Under the pieces are notes generated by a model, which saw only the letters and a list, made by a program, of their open reading frames with translations, searched no databases and was not told where the DNA came from. A stretch of DNA of 64,000 nucleotides, taken from assembly GCA_947095585.1 (NCBI GenBank), contig OX352763.1, positions 113,067,908 through 113,131,907 on the forward strand. The letters run 5' to 3'. Positions 11,598-23,032 of the stretch are shown here, in pieces. This stretch comes from Nephrocerus scutellatus. Lineage: Eukaryota > Arthropoda > Insecta > Diptera > Pipunculidae. Position 1 is the first letter of the stretch, and each line of letters starts with the position of its first letter. The translations under genes and the position numbers were made by a program.

Positions 11598-11700
11598 GAT
11601 ATCAAAAGTCTGCTACGCTTCATTCGAAGCTCCATGAATGAGCTATCACAATGAACCATCTATTGGTCTAAGTGGATCGGCTTCCTGCCGACAGTACTCC

Positions 11701-11726
11701 AACCTAACCTAACCTAACCTAACCTA
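11701..11726. repeat. (AACCT)n tail, five units
   Basis: Five copies of AACCT directly after the 3' UTR of the I-like element. Read on the other strand this is (AGGTT)n, a permutation of the arthropod telomere unit TTAGG. Its position at the element's 3' end makes a retrotransposon tail the simpler explanation. Confidence 0.9.
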
Positions 11727-11899
11727 GATCCAATGACCAAAATAACGAATCCTTTCCACAAATCCATCGGCTTTGATAATGTTCACTTAAGAAATGGAGT
11801 AACATTACGTCCACTGTGGCAAGGAGAACCATCTAGCTGAAGAAATATTTTGATTCCAGTCAGTAATGGGATGTCTTCCATCAATTCTGGAAGGCTCAT

Positions 11900-13672
11900 C
11901 ATTCATCCATCCGCTAATCAGATTCGAGTCAACACGGCTGCACTTCGCAACGAACAGACCAGAAACAACTACAGTCAAGCAATAGGAATCGCCATAAATG
12001 CAGGGAGAGCAAGTCCTGGGACTGATATGTCGGGCGTAGAAGAGAAATGGACACGCCTTAAAAGTACTGTCATTAGTACTGGTGACTCCATCTTAGGCAG
12101 TAGTCGTAGAAATTGGAACGACTGGTTTAATGACGAATGTAAGAATGTTGCGTACCAAGCAATGCAACAATCTCATAGAACGCGGGCACGTGAAGATGAA
12201 TAATCTGATCGCCGATCTCAAAGGCATTTTAGAGCAATGGGAAGAGCACTTTACTGACTTGCTAAATGGCCAGCTAACTGAGGAATTGGAGACTCCACCA
12301 ATGACCGAAGACCATACTGTGCTGCCGCCACCAATCGTAAACGAAGTTAGCGATAAATCGGCTCAAAAATAATTAGGCTCCGGGTTCAGATGGGATCCCA
12401 GCGGAACTGATTAAAACAGGAGCCCCACATTACAACAAACAATTCATGAACTAATAGCGCAAGTATGGGAGGAAGAAGCTATGCTAAAAGACTAGCAAAG
12501 AGACATCCTGTGCCCCATACATAAGAAGGGAGACATCACAAAATGCAGCAATTATCGTGGTATAACGTTGTTGAGTACCGCGTATAAGATTTTCTCCTCT
12601 ATCCTTCAAGACAGGATAGCCCCATACGAAGACCTTATTGGTCCATACCAGTGTTGCTTCATCCCAGGCAAATCAACAACTGATCAGAATGACTACCTTG
12701 GGCAGGTAATGGAAAAATGGCTAGATTTTCAAAACTTACTGCACCATCTTTTTATAGACTTTAAAGCCGCCTATGATAGCATAGCCAGAGTAGAACTTTA
12801 TATAGCCGGAATTCGGCATCCCAAATAAACTGACAAGACTTTGAAGGGTGACCATATCCAACGTTATAAGCCAAGCGAAGGATCACTTTCAAGTCCATTC
12901 AACATCTATAACGGGCTCCGACAAGGGGATGGACTGGCCTGCGTCCTCTTCAACCTGGCGTTGGATAAAGTGATCCGAGACTCTGACGTAACGGCGAGAG
13001 GAACAATCCTCTATAAGTCCATTCAGATACAGGCTTACGCAGACGACATCGATATAGTTGGTAGAAACCGAAGAGCTGTACAGGAAGCTTTCATCCAGAT
13101 CGAGCAGACGGCACGAAATCTGGGGCTCAACTGTAGCAGCCGATAACAGCATGGAACCAGAAATACGCGCACGGGTGCTTAAAGCCAACAAAGTCTGCTA
13201 TAGTCTGTGAAGACTCTTCAAATCCAGGAATTTAGCCATAACATCCAAGCTGCTGATATATAAGACAATGGTCATACCAGTACCTACATATGGATCCGAG
13301 ACTTGGGTGCTTAGCAAAAAGCATTCTGAACTCTTAGCCGCGTTCGAGAGAAGAACGTATGTGAGGAAGGACGATTCCGGAGACTCTATAATGATGAGAT
13401 CTACGAGCGTTACCGCGATGTCGACATCGTGAAGAGAATTTAGCTCGGTAGGCTCCGGTTGGCATGAGCGAAGAAGAAGAAGGCTTATGGAAGACGACAG
13501 CGAGGCCGGCCAAGCCTACGCTGGAAGGATGGCTAAGACCAGAACGCCCAGAGTTGGGGGATACAAAACTGGATGACATCGGCTTAAAATCGGGATCGAT
13601 CTAGAGACTTTTTGCGCTAGGCCAGGACCGGACCCCGGTTGTAGAGCCAAATATGATCATGATGATGATGAA
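11900..13672 (+). mobile_element. RTE (JAM1-like), most complete copy: linker, RT, C-terminus
   Basis: Starts in the linker after the endonuclease (RVNTAALRNEQTRNNYSQAI, then MSGVEEKW). RT follows: AKRHPVPH and GRHHKMQQL stretches (frame-shifted), then YKIFSSILQDRIAPYEDLIG, LLHHLFIDFKAAYDSIARVE at 12725-12800, NIYNGLRQGDGLACVLFNLA and the intact catalytic QAYADDIDIVGR near 13030-13070. The C-terminus (YGSETWVLSKKH, then DEIYERYRDVDIVKR) follows with frameshifts. The 3' end is CCCCGGTTGTAGAGCCAAATATG with an (ATG)n-type tail at 13650-13672. The endonuclease is missing (5' truncation). This copy is the best local reference for all other RTE fragments here. Confidence 0.92.
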
Positions 13673-13679
13673 TAATCAG

Positions 13680-16600
13680 AGGACAGAAAAACATTTTCAG
13701 CGTGCGTGTGTCCTTTTGTCAGTTTGTTAACTCATACATCTCGGCTTCTACCAGCCTAAATTTTATGGGACTTGTTTTAAAACAATTGGTTAGCGCTTGG
13801 CTTGCGATTGCGTTATTTTTTTTATTCATAGGGGTAGTGGTAGGGTGGGAAAACTGTGAAAAATACTCAATCTTTGCATCGCTATCCATTTTTTTCAGTG
13901 AGTATACTGAGTGTACTGGGTGTATAGTAAGTCTAAAGGTATGCAAAGTTAAATGTGTTTTCTTCAGTCCACTTCAGAAATCCCTTAGGACTAAAAGACC
14001 TACAATTAACGTTGCATACTATTAGGCTTTTAAGATATTTCAGTCTTTAGACTGAATTACAACTGAATACATTTGTGCATGTGTATAGTCAGTCACTCGC
14101 ATAGAAGAAATACATTAGCTCGTGTGTCTTTATGAGTTGAAAGCTTTTGGTAGAAACATGTACATGTGTAAACACAGTGTTAGTTCTCAGTCCACGAATG
14201 TTGCTGACATCCACCCTGAAATCAAATCGATGTCATGTACTTCTGCCTGGAATATGGTCGGGTACTGCCCCATTGCTTCCGAGTACTCTGTTCTTCGCCC
14301 ATAGACTCCTGCACCCGTGCCTTCTGCTTTCTTCGATCCATCCGTTAAGTGAAGGTAAGTTTATCAAGTAGAAGATAGGTCCCGCCTTCTCTATTTAGGC
14401 TCAAATGTTAACAATTGCGTCAAACTCATTACAATATAAATTAATGCTTACATTCTCATCTATTCGAAATTCCTCCACTAATATAGCTCCCATTAATAGA
14501 CATGATAACTCGATCGGAAGTAACATATGATCAGATTGCTCTTCATATCTGTCCCGCTAAATTTTAATGTAGCAATAAAAGCAAAAATATTCCTACTGGC
14601 TTCGGTTTAAAGTTGGTTGGCGTAATACCCTTCCGTTTTAGGATATTGATGTTGTGTATTAAGCGTATATGTTAAATTCATTCAATCTAATTCGCCGTAA
14701 ATGGGCTGTTACAAATAGGACCAGCTAAAAAGTTCGCTAAATACCATTCGACTCACCTAATCCCCATCTAGCTACAGCAGATTAGTGTATTCAAGTGTGA
14801 AAGAAAGAGCGGAACAATTTTCTAAATTCTTACATCCGCAAAAATCTCATATCACTTGTGTTGAACTTTTAGATAACACCAAGGTCTTCCAAGTATAGTC
14901 ACGAATAGAAATTAACTCTTTTGCTGGCATTAACTAAAGCACCACATAGTAAGCTCATGGAGGAAGAAACTTCAGTGTTGGATTATCTGTAAATTTCTTT
15001 AAAATGATGTTGGTCCTTGTAGTTGTATAGAAAAAGAACCAAATAAGGACGAGAGAGTCTTTGTGGATTATGTATTACATTAGTGAATGCTTTCAATTTT
15101 GGTGAAAATTTTAGGGATGTAGGATTTTAATTATAAGTCGCTTTGCATAAGCCAGTAGCAGGCAGTAAAGTACTAACACAACAAAGGCAGATGTAGAGGC
15201 ATATGAGATCGATTAGAATTTTCCGTGATGCCAGAGTGAAACAAAACCAATCATCCTCTCAACATAAACAATACATGAGTATTAGTATGCACACCATGCA
15301 GAAACACACACATCTTGATTGATTTTCATAATCACATACAGAGGCTTGCGACCCTATATCAGAGAGTCGTCGCCAGCGACCCCAATGCCAAATGGCGTGT
15401 GCTGATTTAGGCTAATTTTTGTTCGCCCCCTCCTCTCTCAAATTGCTCCATCACATATTTCATCCCCAATGAGTTGCTTTACTGTTATCCAGCAAAAAAA
15501 AATCAGCAAAATAAGGGACGACGGAAAAATCCCTTACTACGTGGAAATAAATTCAGGTGATGCGGCATTTTCCTTTTTTATACATTATGCCAAACGACAA
15601 GGATGTTACAGTAAAAATATTAATGTATTCTGAATGCGATATAAGCAAGGACATGAAATGTTAAAACACGCCATCAGCCGGATTTCGTGCAGCACACCGT
15701 AGGGACGCATCGCCATCGCACCGTAGTCCAAAAATTAAAGCAAACAGATGTATTGATTTTACCCTCCGTTGCGCCCTGTGGGGTTGTAATTTTAAGTTGA
15801 TTTTTGAAATGAAAAGGGGACCAAACCCATTCTAGCCTACCCAAAACAGAGAGAGCTAGTTGGGTTTTTTTGTTTATCTTTGGTGATGCATTTTAGATAC
15901 GCTGCAGGACTAATTAAGATTAAAATGAATCGATCTGTGAATGGCTAAGTGGTGGTGATGTTGGTGAGTTGGTGGTGTCTGCACGCTGACAACAGTAAGG
16001 TAGCGTTAGTTGGTTCAGCAAGGGTACACATTTTACTCTTTCGACTTTAAAGCCAATGTCCGAATTTAAGGTTGAACTAGCAGTTGCCTCTTTTACATCA
16101 AAAATTTCAAGTTGTTCGGATTTGTCTGTACTCAATTATTCCAAAATTTTACTTAAGAAGGATGTGCTCTGTGAAGAACAGTTCACCTTTTTCCAGAAAA
16201 CATTCATGTCGTCTGTTGAATAATAGAATAGCAGAATAAACGTACAGGGACGGATACTTCGACATTGGTATGACAAAACTCAAAGCTTTCGTGTATGATA
16301 ACTTTATTGCCATGTGGAGGAAGCTATAAGGACGTACATACAGATAGGTTCATGGATGTATTACCTTCTTATACTACTCTAGTCAATCATCTATTAACAA
16401 CATCGTCATTTCAAATAAAATAAAATCTCTTTCTTTTAATAATAAGAGTCCTTATTATACTCCTGTAGACTCCTTATAGACTGTATAACATAAAATGCGT
16501 GACTTAAGATTTTAATTATCGGAAGCAGTGATCGAGACATATAAAAACAATATAATCAAGCATTTTTCCTACCTACATACTAGCTTGAGATATATTCCCA

Positions 16601-16780
16601 TTTTGTAAATTTAGGACCAGCTCAATCAACGATACGGCAGCACTAGAAAATTTGATCATATTTCGAAAATGTAAGTTCATATCTCCAAAGAACTGAACTG
16701 TTTTCGACACTAAATAACATATAATGGCAAACTGTGATGATTGTAAGTGAAAATATCTAATACCTACAGCAATAAACAGA
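13680..16780. other. 3.1-kb spacer with no recognised feature
   Basis: A+T-rich DNA with scattered short open frames (13702-14025 plus, 14147-14371 plus, 15920-16135 minus). None resembles a known domain. I see no tandem array, inverted repeat or element end, and no convincing exon. Confidence 0.5.
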
Positions 16781-16789
16781 CAAAACCAT

Positions 16790-17210
16790 ATGGAGTGCCA
16801 CACGGTTCAGTGTTGGCGACTTTATCTTTTTATCTTGTACGTGAATATCTTTACAAGAATATTTTAATGGTTGAGTTGCTTATACAGGTGATATTGCAAT
16901 TGTTGTCCCACAAATAGCAAGAAATATAGTGCTACTAGGTGGTGCAGTGGTTAGCGTCGTTGGCCCTCGTTGGAGGACACTGGATAATCACAGGGTACAG
17001 TGTTTGTAACTTTTTCTTTTCATCATATACGTGAATGACGTTACTAAAAAATTTTAGAACTTGAATTCGCTTATGCAGGTGATAGTGCAATTACGTGTCT
17101 TTCGTAGACCCTCTCAAACAGCAAGAAATACAGTGGTAATAGGTGGTGCAGTGGTTAGCGTCGTTGGCCCTCAGTTGGAGGATCATCCAAAAAACGCTCG
17201 AATCTTTCTC
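16790..17210 (+). mobile_element. Duplicated RT-plus-tRNA-like unit (204-bp period)
   Basis: Two degenerate tandem copies. The first holds a non-LTR RT fragment reading GVPHGSVLATLSFYLV, for the conserved GVPQGSVLGPLLF block. An eroded palm motif reading TGDIAIV (for ADDIAIV) follows near 16888. After it comes a tRNA-like 5' half, GGTGGTGCAGTGGTTAGCG, at 16937. The second copy repeats the sequence from about 17010, with its tRNA-like head at 17141. The head matches a Pol III box A (TGGTGCAGTGG). Box B is not clear in either copy. The RT call is firm; the SINE reading is tentative. Confidence 0.6.
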
Positions 17211-17499
17211 ATCATTTAGATTACAAGTTCACATGATACGATGCTGTACATGTGATATCCAGTTGCCTTATAGTGCTGTATTCCCATATACCTACATTTC
17301 TGTTCATGTATGAAGTATTTAAGATGTAGAACCATCAATGTGGGTTTAAATTATGAGAACAATATTCTAGCTTGTGAGTGCTCGGGTTTGAACTCAATTC
17401 CGCCACCACAACACTTTTTTGCCTTCTTCTATACCAATATATCCAAGCTCACGCTGTGCCTGGACATTATAAGGGTACAAATCCCTTGGATAAAAATAA

Positions 17500-17790
17500 A
17501 AAAAAAATAAAAAATCCCAAAACCTTCAAAAATACCCACAAAATACCCATAAAAGACCCCCAAAATATCGCCAAAAAGACTCTCAAGAAACCCCCAAAAA
17601 AACATCTTCAAAAAGAGAACCCCAAAGACCCTCAAATTAACACCAAAATAACCTCAAATGGCACTCAAAAAACCCCTAAAAAGGTATCCTTAAAAACCCT
17701 AAGAAAAACACCAAAAGACCACCAGAATACCATAAAAAGACAATCAAAAGATCCCTAAAAGACCCTCGAATGACTCCCAAAAGATCCTCA
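17500..17790. repeat. C/A-rich minisatellite (AAAGACCCYCAAA-type)
   Basis: A strand-asymmetric array of degenerate units around AAAAGACCCTCAAA and AAACCCCCAAA, 10-16 bp each, almost free of G and T. The 126-codon frame across it, rich in Lys, Pro, Thr and Asn, is a consequence of composition. The complementary composition appears 400 bp downstream at 18179-18435. Confidence 0.85.
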
Positions 17791-17859
17791 ATGTAAATAA
17801 ACACCAAAAGATAAGTAACAACACCAGTTATATTAAAAGAAGGTATAAATATATCGATT

Positions 17860-18078
17860 CCAATTGCGAAGACTCTACATTACCGGGATCTATGAGTGTT
17901 ACCGTGAAGTCGATATCATGAATCGAACTAAGCTGAGTAAACTACGGTGGGTGGCTCAAAAACTTCTTTGTGGTACGATTTATGTGAGCGAGAAAGGTCT
18001 AGCATACGCTGGAAGAATACCGTAGGACATGATGCGTAGATTTTAGGGTTAGGGATGCCAATTAGATGACATTGTAGG
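17860..18078 (+). mobile_element. RTE C-terminal fragment
   Basis: Degraded RTE sequence with the RLY.TGIYECYREVDIMNRTKLSKLRW block (here GIYECYREVDIMNR), followed by KLLCGTIYVSE and a piece equivalent to RPSLRW. It ends near the LDD(I) segment before a SINE remnant. Several indels. It lies between the C/A and G/T minisatellites. Confidence 0.7.
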
Positions 18079-18178
18079 CGCTGTCGATCGGGTAGTTAGT
18101 GCGTTGGACTTTTGAGCAGGAATCCCAGAACCACCTTTTGCGAATGTCTGACAAATGTCCGAAAGTAATAACTTGTCA
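18079..18178 (+). mobile_element. tRNA-derived SINE remnant
   Basis: The head GTAGGCGCTGTCGATCGGGT and the body ATGTCCGAAAGTAATAACTTG match the SINE at 27385-27615 (GTAGGCGCAGTGGCTC and GTTCCGAGAGTAATAACTTG). Boxes A and B are eroded. The remnant runs straight into the G/T minisatellite. Confidence 0.6.
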
Positions 18179-18435
18179 CTTTTGGGAATGTTTTGGTGGT
18201 CTTTTAGGAGGTCTTTTGTGATTGTTGTGGGAGGTTTTTTGGGTCCTTTAAGGCGTCTTTTGAGTTGTCTTTTGGGTGTCGTTTGGGTGTCTTTTGAGTC
18301 TTTTGAGCGTCTCTTGGAGATCTTTCAGGGATATTTTTGGGGTCCTTTGGAAAGGTTTTTTCTTTTTGGGGGTCTTTTGCAGGCCTTTTGGGGGTCTTAT
18401 CGGGGTATTTTGGTGGCTTTTGGGAATGTTTTATT
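18179..18435. repeat. G/T-rich minisatellite (TCTTTTGGGGG-type)
   Basis: A degenerate array of units such as GGGTCTTTTGAG and GGGGTCTTTTG on the plus strand. It is the reverse complement in character of 17500-17790. Together they make a loose inverted repeat around an RTE and a SINE fragment. The 108- and 102-codon frames here follow from the composition. Confidence 0.85.
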
Positions 18436-18659
18436 TTATTTGTTTATTCTTTCAATTACGCCAAAGAAGTATAACTTCTAAAGCTTCTTATACACAAGTC
18501 CACGCACCCACTTTTCTTTTTGGGTTGAAGCACCTTTCTTTAATACTGGAACACATTCTTCTTGATATCACATTGTTAATTTAAGTTTCAAGTAATTTCC
18601 GACTTATGTAATTCACAAACGGTATAAGAAAATAAAAAATGATAAGAATAAATGTTTAT

Positions 18660-19100
18660 ATAATTCACACATGGTTTACAAAACAATCGGCTATTTCGAA
18701 AGATCATGAAGCACAGTAAACAAACCATAATTTTAAAACATACATGTTTGGACATTATATTCTTTGGAAGACCAAAAAGTACGGGTAACCTATGGTTACT
18801 ACATCTACCCTGTTTTAGTTTGGGTTTCCCTCACCACAGATATGCATTGAAAAAAAAAACATTTCCTCAAAAAGAAAAATTTTCATATAATTCCCACATG
18901 GTTTAAGAAAACAAGAGGCTATTTAGAAAGATCGTGAAGCACAGTAAACAAACCATAATTTTAAAACATACATGTTTGGACATTATATTCTTTGGAAGAC
19001 CAAAAAGTACGGGTAACCTATGGCAACTACTTCTACCCTTTTTTAGTTGAGGTTTCTCTCACAACAAGGCTGCATTGAAAAAAAAAAAACATTTCCTCAA
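18660..19100. repeat. 228-bp tandem duplication
   Basis: Two head-to-tail copies with a period of 228 bp (GACATTATAT at 18751 and 18979). About 90 bp in the middle are identical between copies, and the ends differ by scattered changes. A poly(A) run of 9-10 bases sits at the same place in both. The content is unrecognised. Confidence 0.9.
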
Positions 19101-21130
19101 ACTTATTTGTGAGCTGGAACAGGTCTCCGCACTAGATATCTTTAATAGCTCAACTCCCCTCATCCGTGGTAAGGGCTTCATAGGAAGAAAGACTCCTTCT
19201 CCGGTTGATTATGAGCTGGCATTAATAGTCTTCTATATACGCCTAAAAACTCCAACCGAAATTGGATTATGAGCTGACTATCTCATCAACCCACTCCTTA
19301 AAAAGAACACGCGACGATGATTCCTTATCAGCCAACGAAATAATCAATTTTATGATCAAATAAGGACAACTGGATTTCGGCTGAGGAGCCCCTCGACTGT
19401 TACAAAGTTATTTAGCTTCAAAGACTTCTATCGGAAACAAATGAACGACCTTTTCCACATGCCTAGCAAACCAGAAACTTGAAAGAAAATCTCTCTATTG
19501 TTCAAGTGAATACAAAACGTCACATTTTAAATTAAATTTTAACTTTTAATTAAAAAAAAGAAGTATTTTACTTTAGATATTTGATTTGGAAAACTTCTCC
19601 GGTATCTGGTCGTAATTGCGGGTAACTTAGAATACATTCTCATGACGTTCGAGAAGGAATGACCTCTTTTATGTCTAAATTGAAAGAAAACTTTCCTTTC
19701 CTTTATTTCAATATTTAATCCATTTAACTTTGCAGTTTAGTCATCATTCTTATCTTGGGAAAGTACATAGATACACGACTGCAATACACGCTCATATTAG
19801 GAGAGACAAATACCCAATCAAAGAAATGAATTGACGTAGTTATCTACTTCAGATGCTCTGTTCGTTATTTCATGCATTTTCAGAACAAGAGTTTCGTTTC
19901 TCTTGATGAGGAGGACGACAAAGTTGTTTTTTTTTTTTTTTAATGAAGCAAATGTACAAAATAAACCAAATCCAATAAATAAAACCAAAACTATCAAATA
20001 AACAAACAAAGCTAAAAGACATACTGTTGGAACTCATAGGATGAGAGTTCGAAGACGTGTGCACAATCTGTGCGGCAAATACATGAACATACGTAGATAG
20101 ATGTGGAAACTTGTCCAATCCAATCTTGGTGAACTTTTATAACCAAATTCTGTGCGTGTGTGCGTGTTTCTGTCAAACTAAATAAACGAACATATTTTGC
20201 ATTCATAATAGGGAATAATGTCTTCTGCATTACGAGTATAGTCCGTTCGATAGGTAAGCAAGAAGGATATCATTTAGTTCCCCATTGACTTAGGTTTCTA
20301 GTACAGAGTTTCGCTATTATCTAAGTCCCCTGGGGGGGTTTAATTATTCTGAAACACACCAAATTACTTATTCAAGTGCACCCTACACTTGCTTTGTGTT
20401 GTCTCAATTCTGGCTGGGTGCACACGTTCTATGTTTAGATTAGTCGATACGGGAAAAGTAATTGTCTCTTCTTTATCAGCTCAAGAGCTACGGGAATACA
20501 GTAACTACATTCTCTTAATAATTCATTGAAGCAAGAACTTTTCTGGTTAGACGAAATTATTGTATCTACCCTATGGTATTTCTGGGTATCCAGGTATCTA
20601 CTTCAACTGAAGTTGTGGGAATCATTTTTTAAAAGAAATTCATGAAAGAAGCCCATGAAAGATACTGAAAACCTTGTTATGTTTTTACAAAACTCAACAT
20701 TGAAACAAACTGGCAGCTCCCGGTGGTAAGCAATTGTGTTGCAATACGAAAAATATTGAAGGAAACCCAACAGTAGCTAATTGACAAACACAATCTATTT
20801 TCGATAATTACAAAAATAAGTTCGACAGAACGATTGGAAGTCACCTTTAAGCCTAAATCCCTCCACTTCTTTTACTTTAAGTCACATGCTTGAGTGGTCA
20901 TTTCCTGCGAGCTACACTTGGAACTTTTAAAAGAAGCTCTTTCAGCTGTTAGATACGAAACAATGATGCTTAAGACAGGGCTTGGCTTTTACAGAAGCGT
21001 CTTACATGGAAATTAAGCATCAGATCTTCTTTGCCGAACAGCAGTCAAGTTCATAAGACATAACAAATGGAACTATCATACCGAGCTTAAATATTCGAGC
21101 ACTTTTTCAAAAGTACTGTCCAATTATAAT
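19101..21130. other. 2-kb spacer with no recognised feature
   Basis: A+T-rich, with short frames only. The frame at 19075-19272 begins in the poly(A) run of the duplication and has no domain I know. There is a homopolymer T run at 19926-19940 (A on the minus strand). No RNA gene or element end was identified. Confidence 0.5.
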
Positions 21131-21149
21131 TTAATTTAATTTTGGTGGG

Positions 21150-22080
21150 GGCTGAGAAAATTCCACATGGGATATGGGCTGACCATGGAGAAGGTAACAT
21201 CGGAGAGGGGTATTGTTACACTTACGTGACAATGTAATATATTGGCATTTGGTGATATTGAGCTCTAAAATCGAAAAACTATCTAGATCTTCTTGAAGAA
21301 GCTGGGAGTCTTGTAGTGAAGAAATGCCACTAGAATCCCGAGATAATGAGTGAGTACCACGAATATAATCAGACAGTACCCACCGAATTACGCACAACGG
21401 ACTTGTCGGACAGCATTCGAGAGTAACAGTGTAGAGTGGCTAGCAAAGTCTGAGAATATAATCAGTCAAAGCTTTGTGATAGCCTTCTTTACTATGCAGC
21501 GGAGGTGTCTTCTTTAACTTGGGTTTTCTTGTCCTTTGTCGTCTTTTATCTGTAACAACCCGGTGGGAATTTTATAATATCTGGAGAAAAATAAAGAAGT
21601 TATAATATATACCTATGTTATTTGTATATATTAGCCCGTGTTAAATATTTAGCTTTATTATTACCCTCTATTTATTACTAAAAAGCTAAATTTTCCCTTC
21701 AAGGTGGATCACGAGCTTAGATCTCGCTTCCTTGTGATTTGTAGTCGGTGGTCTTACCCACAGTGCCATCGCTTACGCATGGGTATTAGACGGTAAGTTT
21801 TGTATATGAGTTCGGCTCGTATCAAATCGGTTATGGTACATGGTACTTTGTGTATATCGCCGTTTGGTTTGTGGATTTTTATAAGGCGCCCGTGGGTATG
21901 CTTTATACTTTATATGTAACTGTCGGACGGACGCATGTTTGTGGGTATGACAATTTCATGGGACATATGGTTTGTAGCGTTGTTCATAAACTTCATTACA
22001 GATCATTTATAGTTATAATGAAGAGAAGTGGGCCTATATGGCAACCTTGTGGAACACCAGAGATGGTTAGGAATTGGACG
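21150..22080 (-). mobile_element. Jockey/Outcast-like RT fragments
   Basis: Two minus-strand pieces in the correct order for one element. At 22080-21970 the reading is TISGVPQGCHIGPLLFI followed by ITINDL, the conserved GVPQGS.LGPLLF..F.NDL block. At 21400-21150 the reading is QDSQLLQEDLDSF, then LNITKCQYITLSRK and YLLHGQPISHVE. This is the region after the catalytic YADD, with the usual LN..KC..ISF.RK and Y.LNG..I..V pattern. The catalytic box should lie between them but is replaced by about 560 bp of other DNA, including a tRNA-like stretch at 21690-21790. Confidence 0.75.
21690..21790 (-). mobile_element. Possible tRNA-derived SINE head
   Basis: On the minus strand a GATGGCACTGTGGGTAAGAC stretch resembles a tRNA D-arm/box A. 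About 50 bp on, CTAAGCTCGTGATCCACC resembles an eroded T-arm/box B. Spacing fits a tRNA-like head. No tail or target duplication was found, so this is tentative. Confidence 0.3.
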
Positions 22081-22439
22081 GAGCTGAAGCGAACGCTATA
22101 AAGACGGTTTTCCATATAAAAATATGGGTTCGAAGCCGTGGTGAAAAAATACTTAAGAGTCGTTTATGAGATTACCTTGCGCATTATAAAGATAGCGCTG
22201 ATAGAGAGAACTACAAAGCTGGGTGAATTGAAGATAAGTACCGAGATAGTTGGAATAGTCAAAAAAGGACTTAGTTCGGAGCTAACCTGTTCATAAGTTG
22301 TATCTCTTATTTTGTAAGGAGCGAAGTCTTCGATTATACCAAGGAGGGGATGTAGATGAGGTTTATTGGCGCGAGAAGGGCACGTAAAGAAAATGACAAT
22401 TAGATAATTCTCTGTAAAAAATGGAAATGGCATAATTTA

Positions 22440-22800
22440 AAGATAAATTGGAAACCCGAAAAGAAGACCTGCTGAGATAGGCATTAATTTTGCTGAAATT
22501 AGTTTTATGAAAGTCCTAAGAAGAGAGAACTACGGGAGAAGGAGATTGCAGTGGAGAGTTGGGGAAAAGTTAAAGTAGAAAGGAGGGGGTGAAAGTCGAT
22601 AGAGATAGAGGGCAAAGGGGACAGAGAAGTTAATGGGATCAGTTGGGAAGATAAGGTCTAGTAGCCTAGCCATGTAGTTTGGGACGCCACTAATTTGGCA
22701 TAGACTTGAGTCTGTAAGCCGATCTAAGTTAGACGTTCGTTAGTTGGATTGGATTAGAAGGTCATGAAAGGGTTCGAGAAAAAATTCCTTTAAAAATCAA
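22440..22800. other. Purine-rich spacer
   Basis: G/A-rich single-copy-looking sequence upstream of the pyrimidine tract. No gene or element was recognised. Confidence 0.4.
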
Positions 22801-22829
22801 TGATCCACTCTGCGTGGATGGCGAGTAGT

Positions 22830-23032
22830 CACACACTCTCTTTATTTTTCCATCTCTTTATCTCTCCCTGTATTACTCTGCCTCTCTTACCTCTCTCTCT
22901 CTCTCTGACTCTATATCTATCTATTTCATCTCCCTATCTATCTATCTCATCTATCTATCTATTTCTATATCTACCTCTCTATCTCTTTCTCCCTTTTGCC
23001 TCACTTTCTGACTCTCTGTTTCTCCCTCTCTC
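22830..23032. repeat. CTCT/TCTA pyrimidine microsatellite
   Basis: A compound low-complexity tract of CTCTCT, TATCTA and CCCTCTCT units. The overlapping 108-codon frame rich in Ser, Leu and Tyr is caused by the repeat. Confidence 0.9.

Larger units (their letters stand above)
10615..11727 (+). mobile_element. I-like retrotransposon, second family, with (AACCT)n tail
   Basis: The 3' part of an element encoding RNase H and a C-terminal zinc-knuckle region. RIFLDSQAALRSLES holds the catalytic Asp, and HRDILGNCRADELAKNGT is the GH-x-x-x-GN-AD-LAK block. It continues with LPIATCKLMLK and NGI, then the Cys/His tail ending in SSTDIKSL. There the reading is split by an insertion at 11197-11597. It resumes as LRFIRSSMNELSQ and a stop, followed by a short 3' UTR and (AACCT)n at 11701-11726. 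Stops are present within RNase H. It is truncated on the 5' side, with no RT. The family differs from copies A-E by its C-terminus and tail. A 100-bp piece of the same family lies at 34855-34955. Confidence 0.85.

Noticed and set aside
21990..22080. Plus-strand reading KRSGPIWQPCGTPEM that looks like a protein motif
   Set aside because: It is the antisense shadow of the minus-strand RT block GVPQGCHIGPLLF.
22110..22140. Possible box B (GGGTTCGAAGCC)
   Set aside because: No box A upstream and no SINE body, so not reported as an element.
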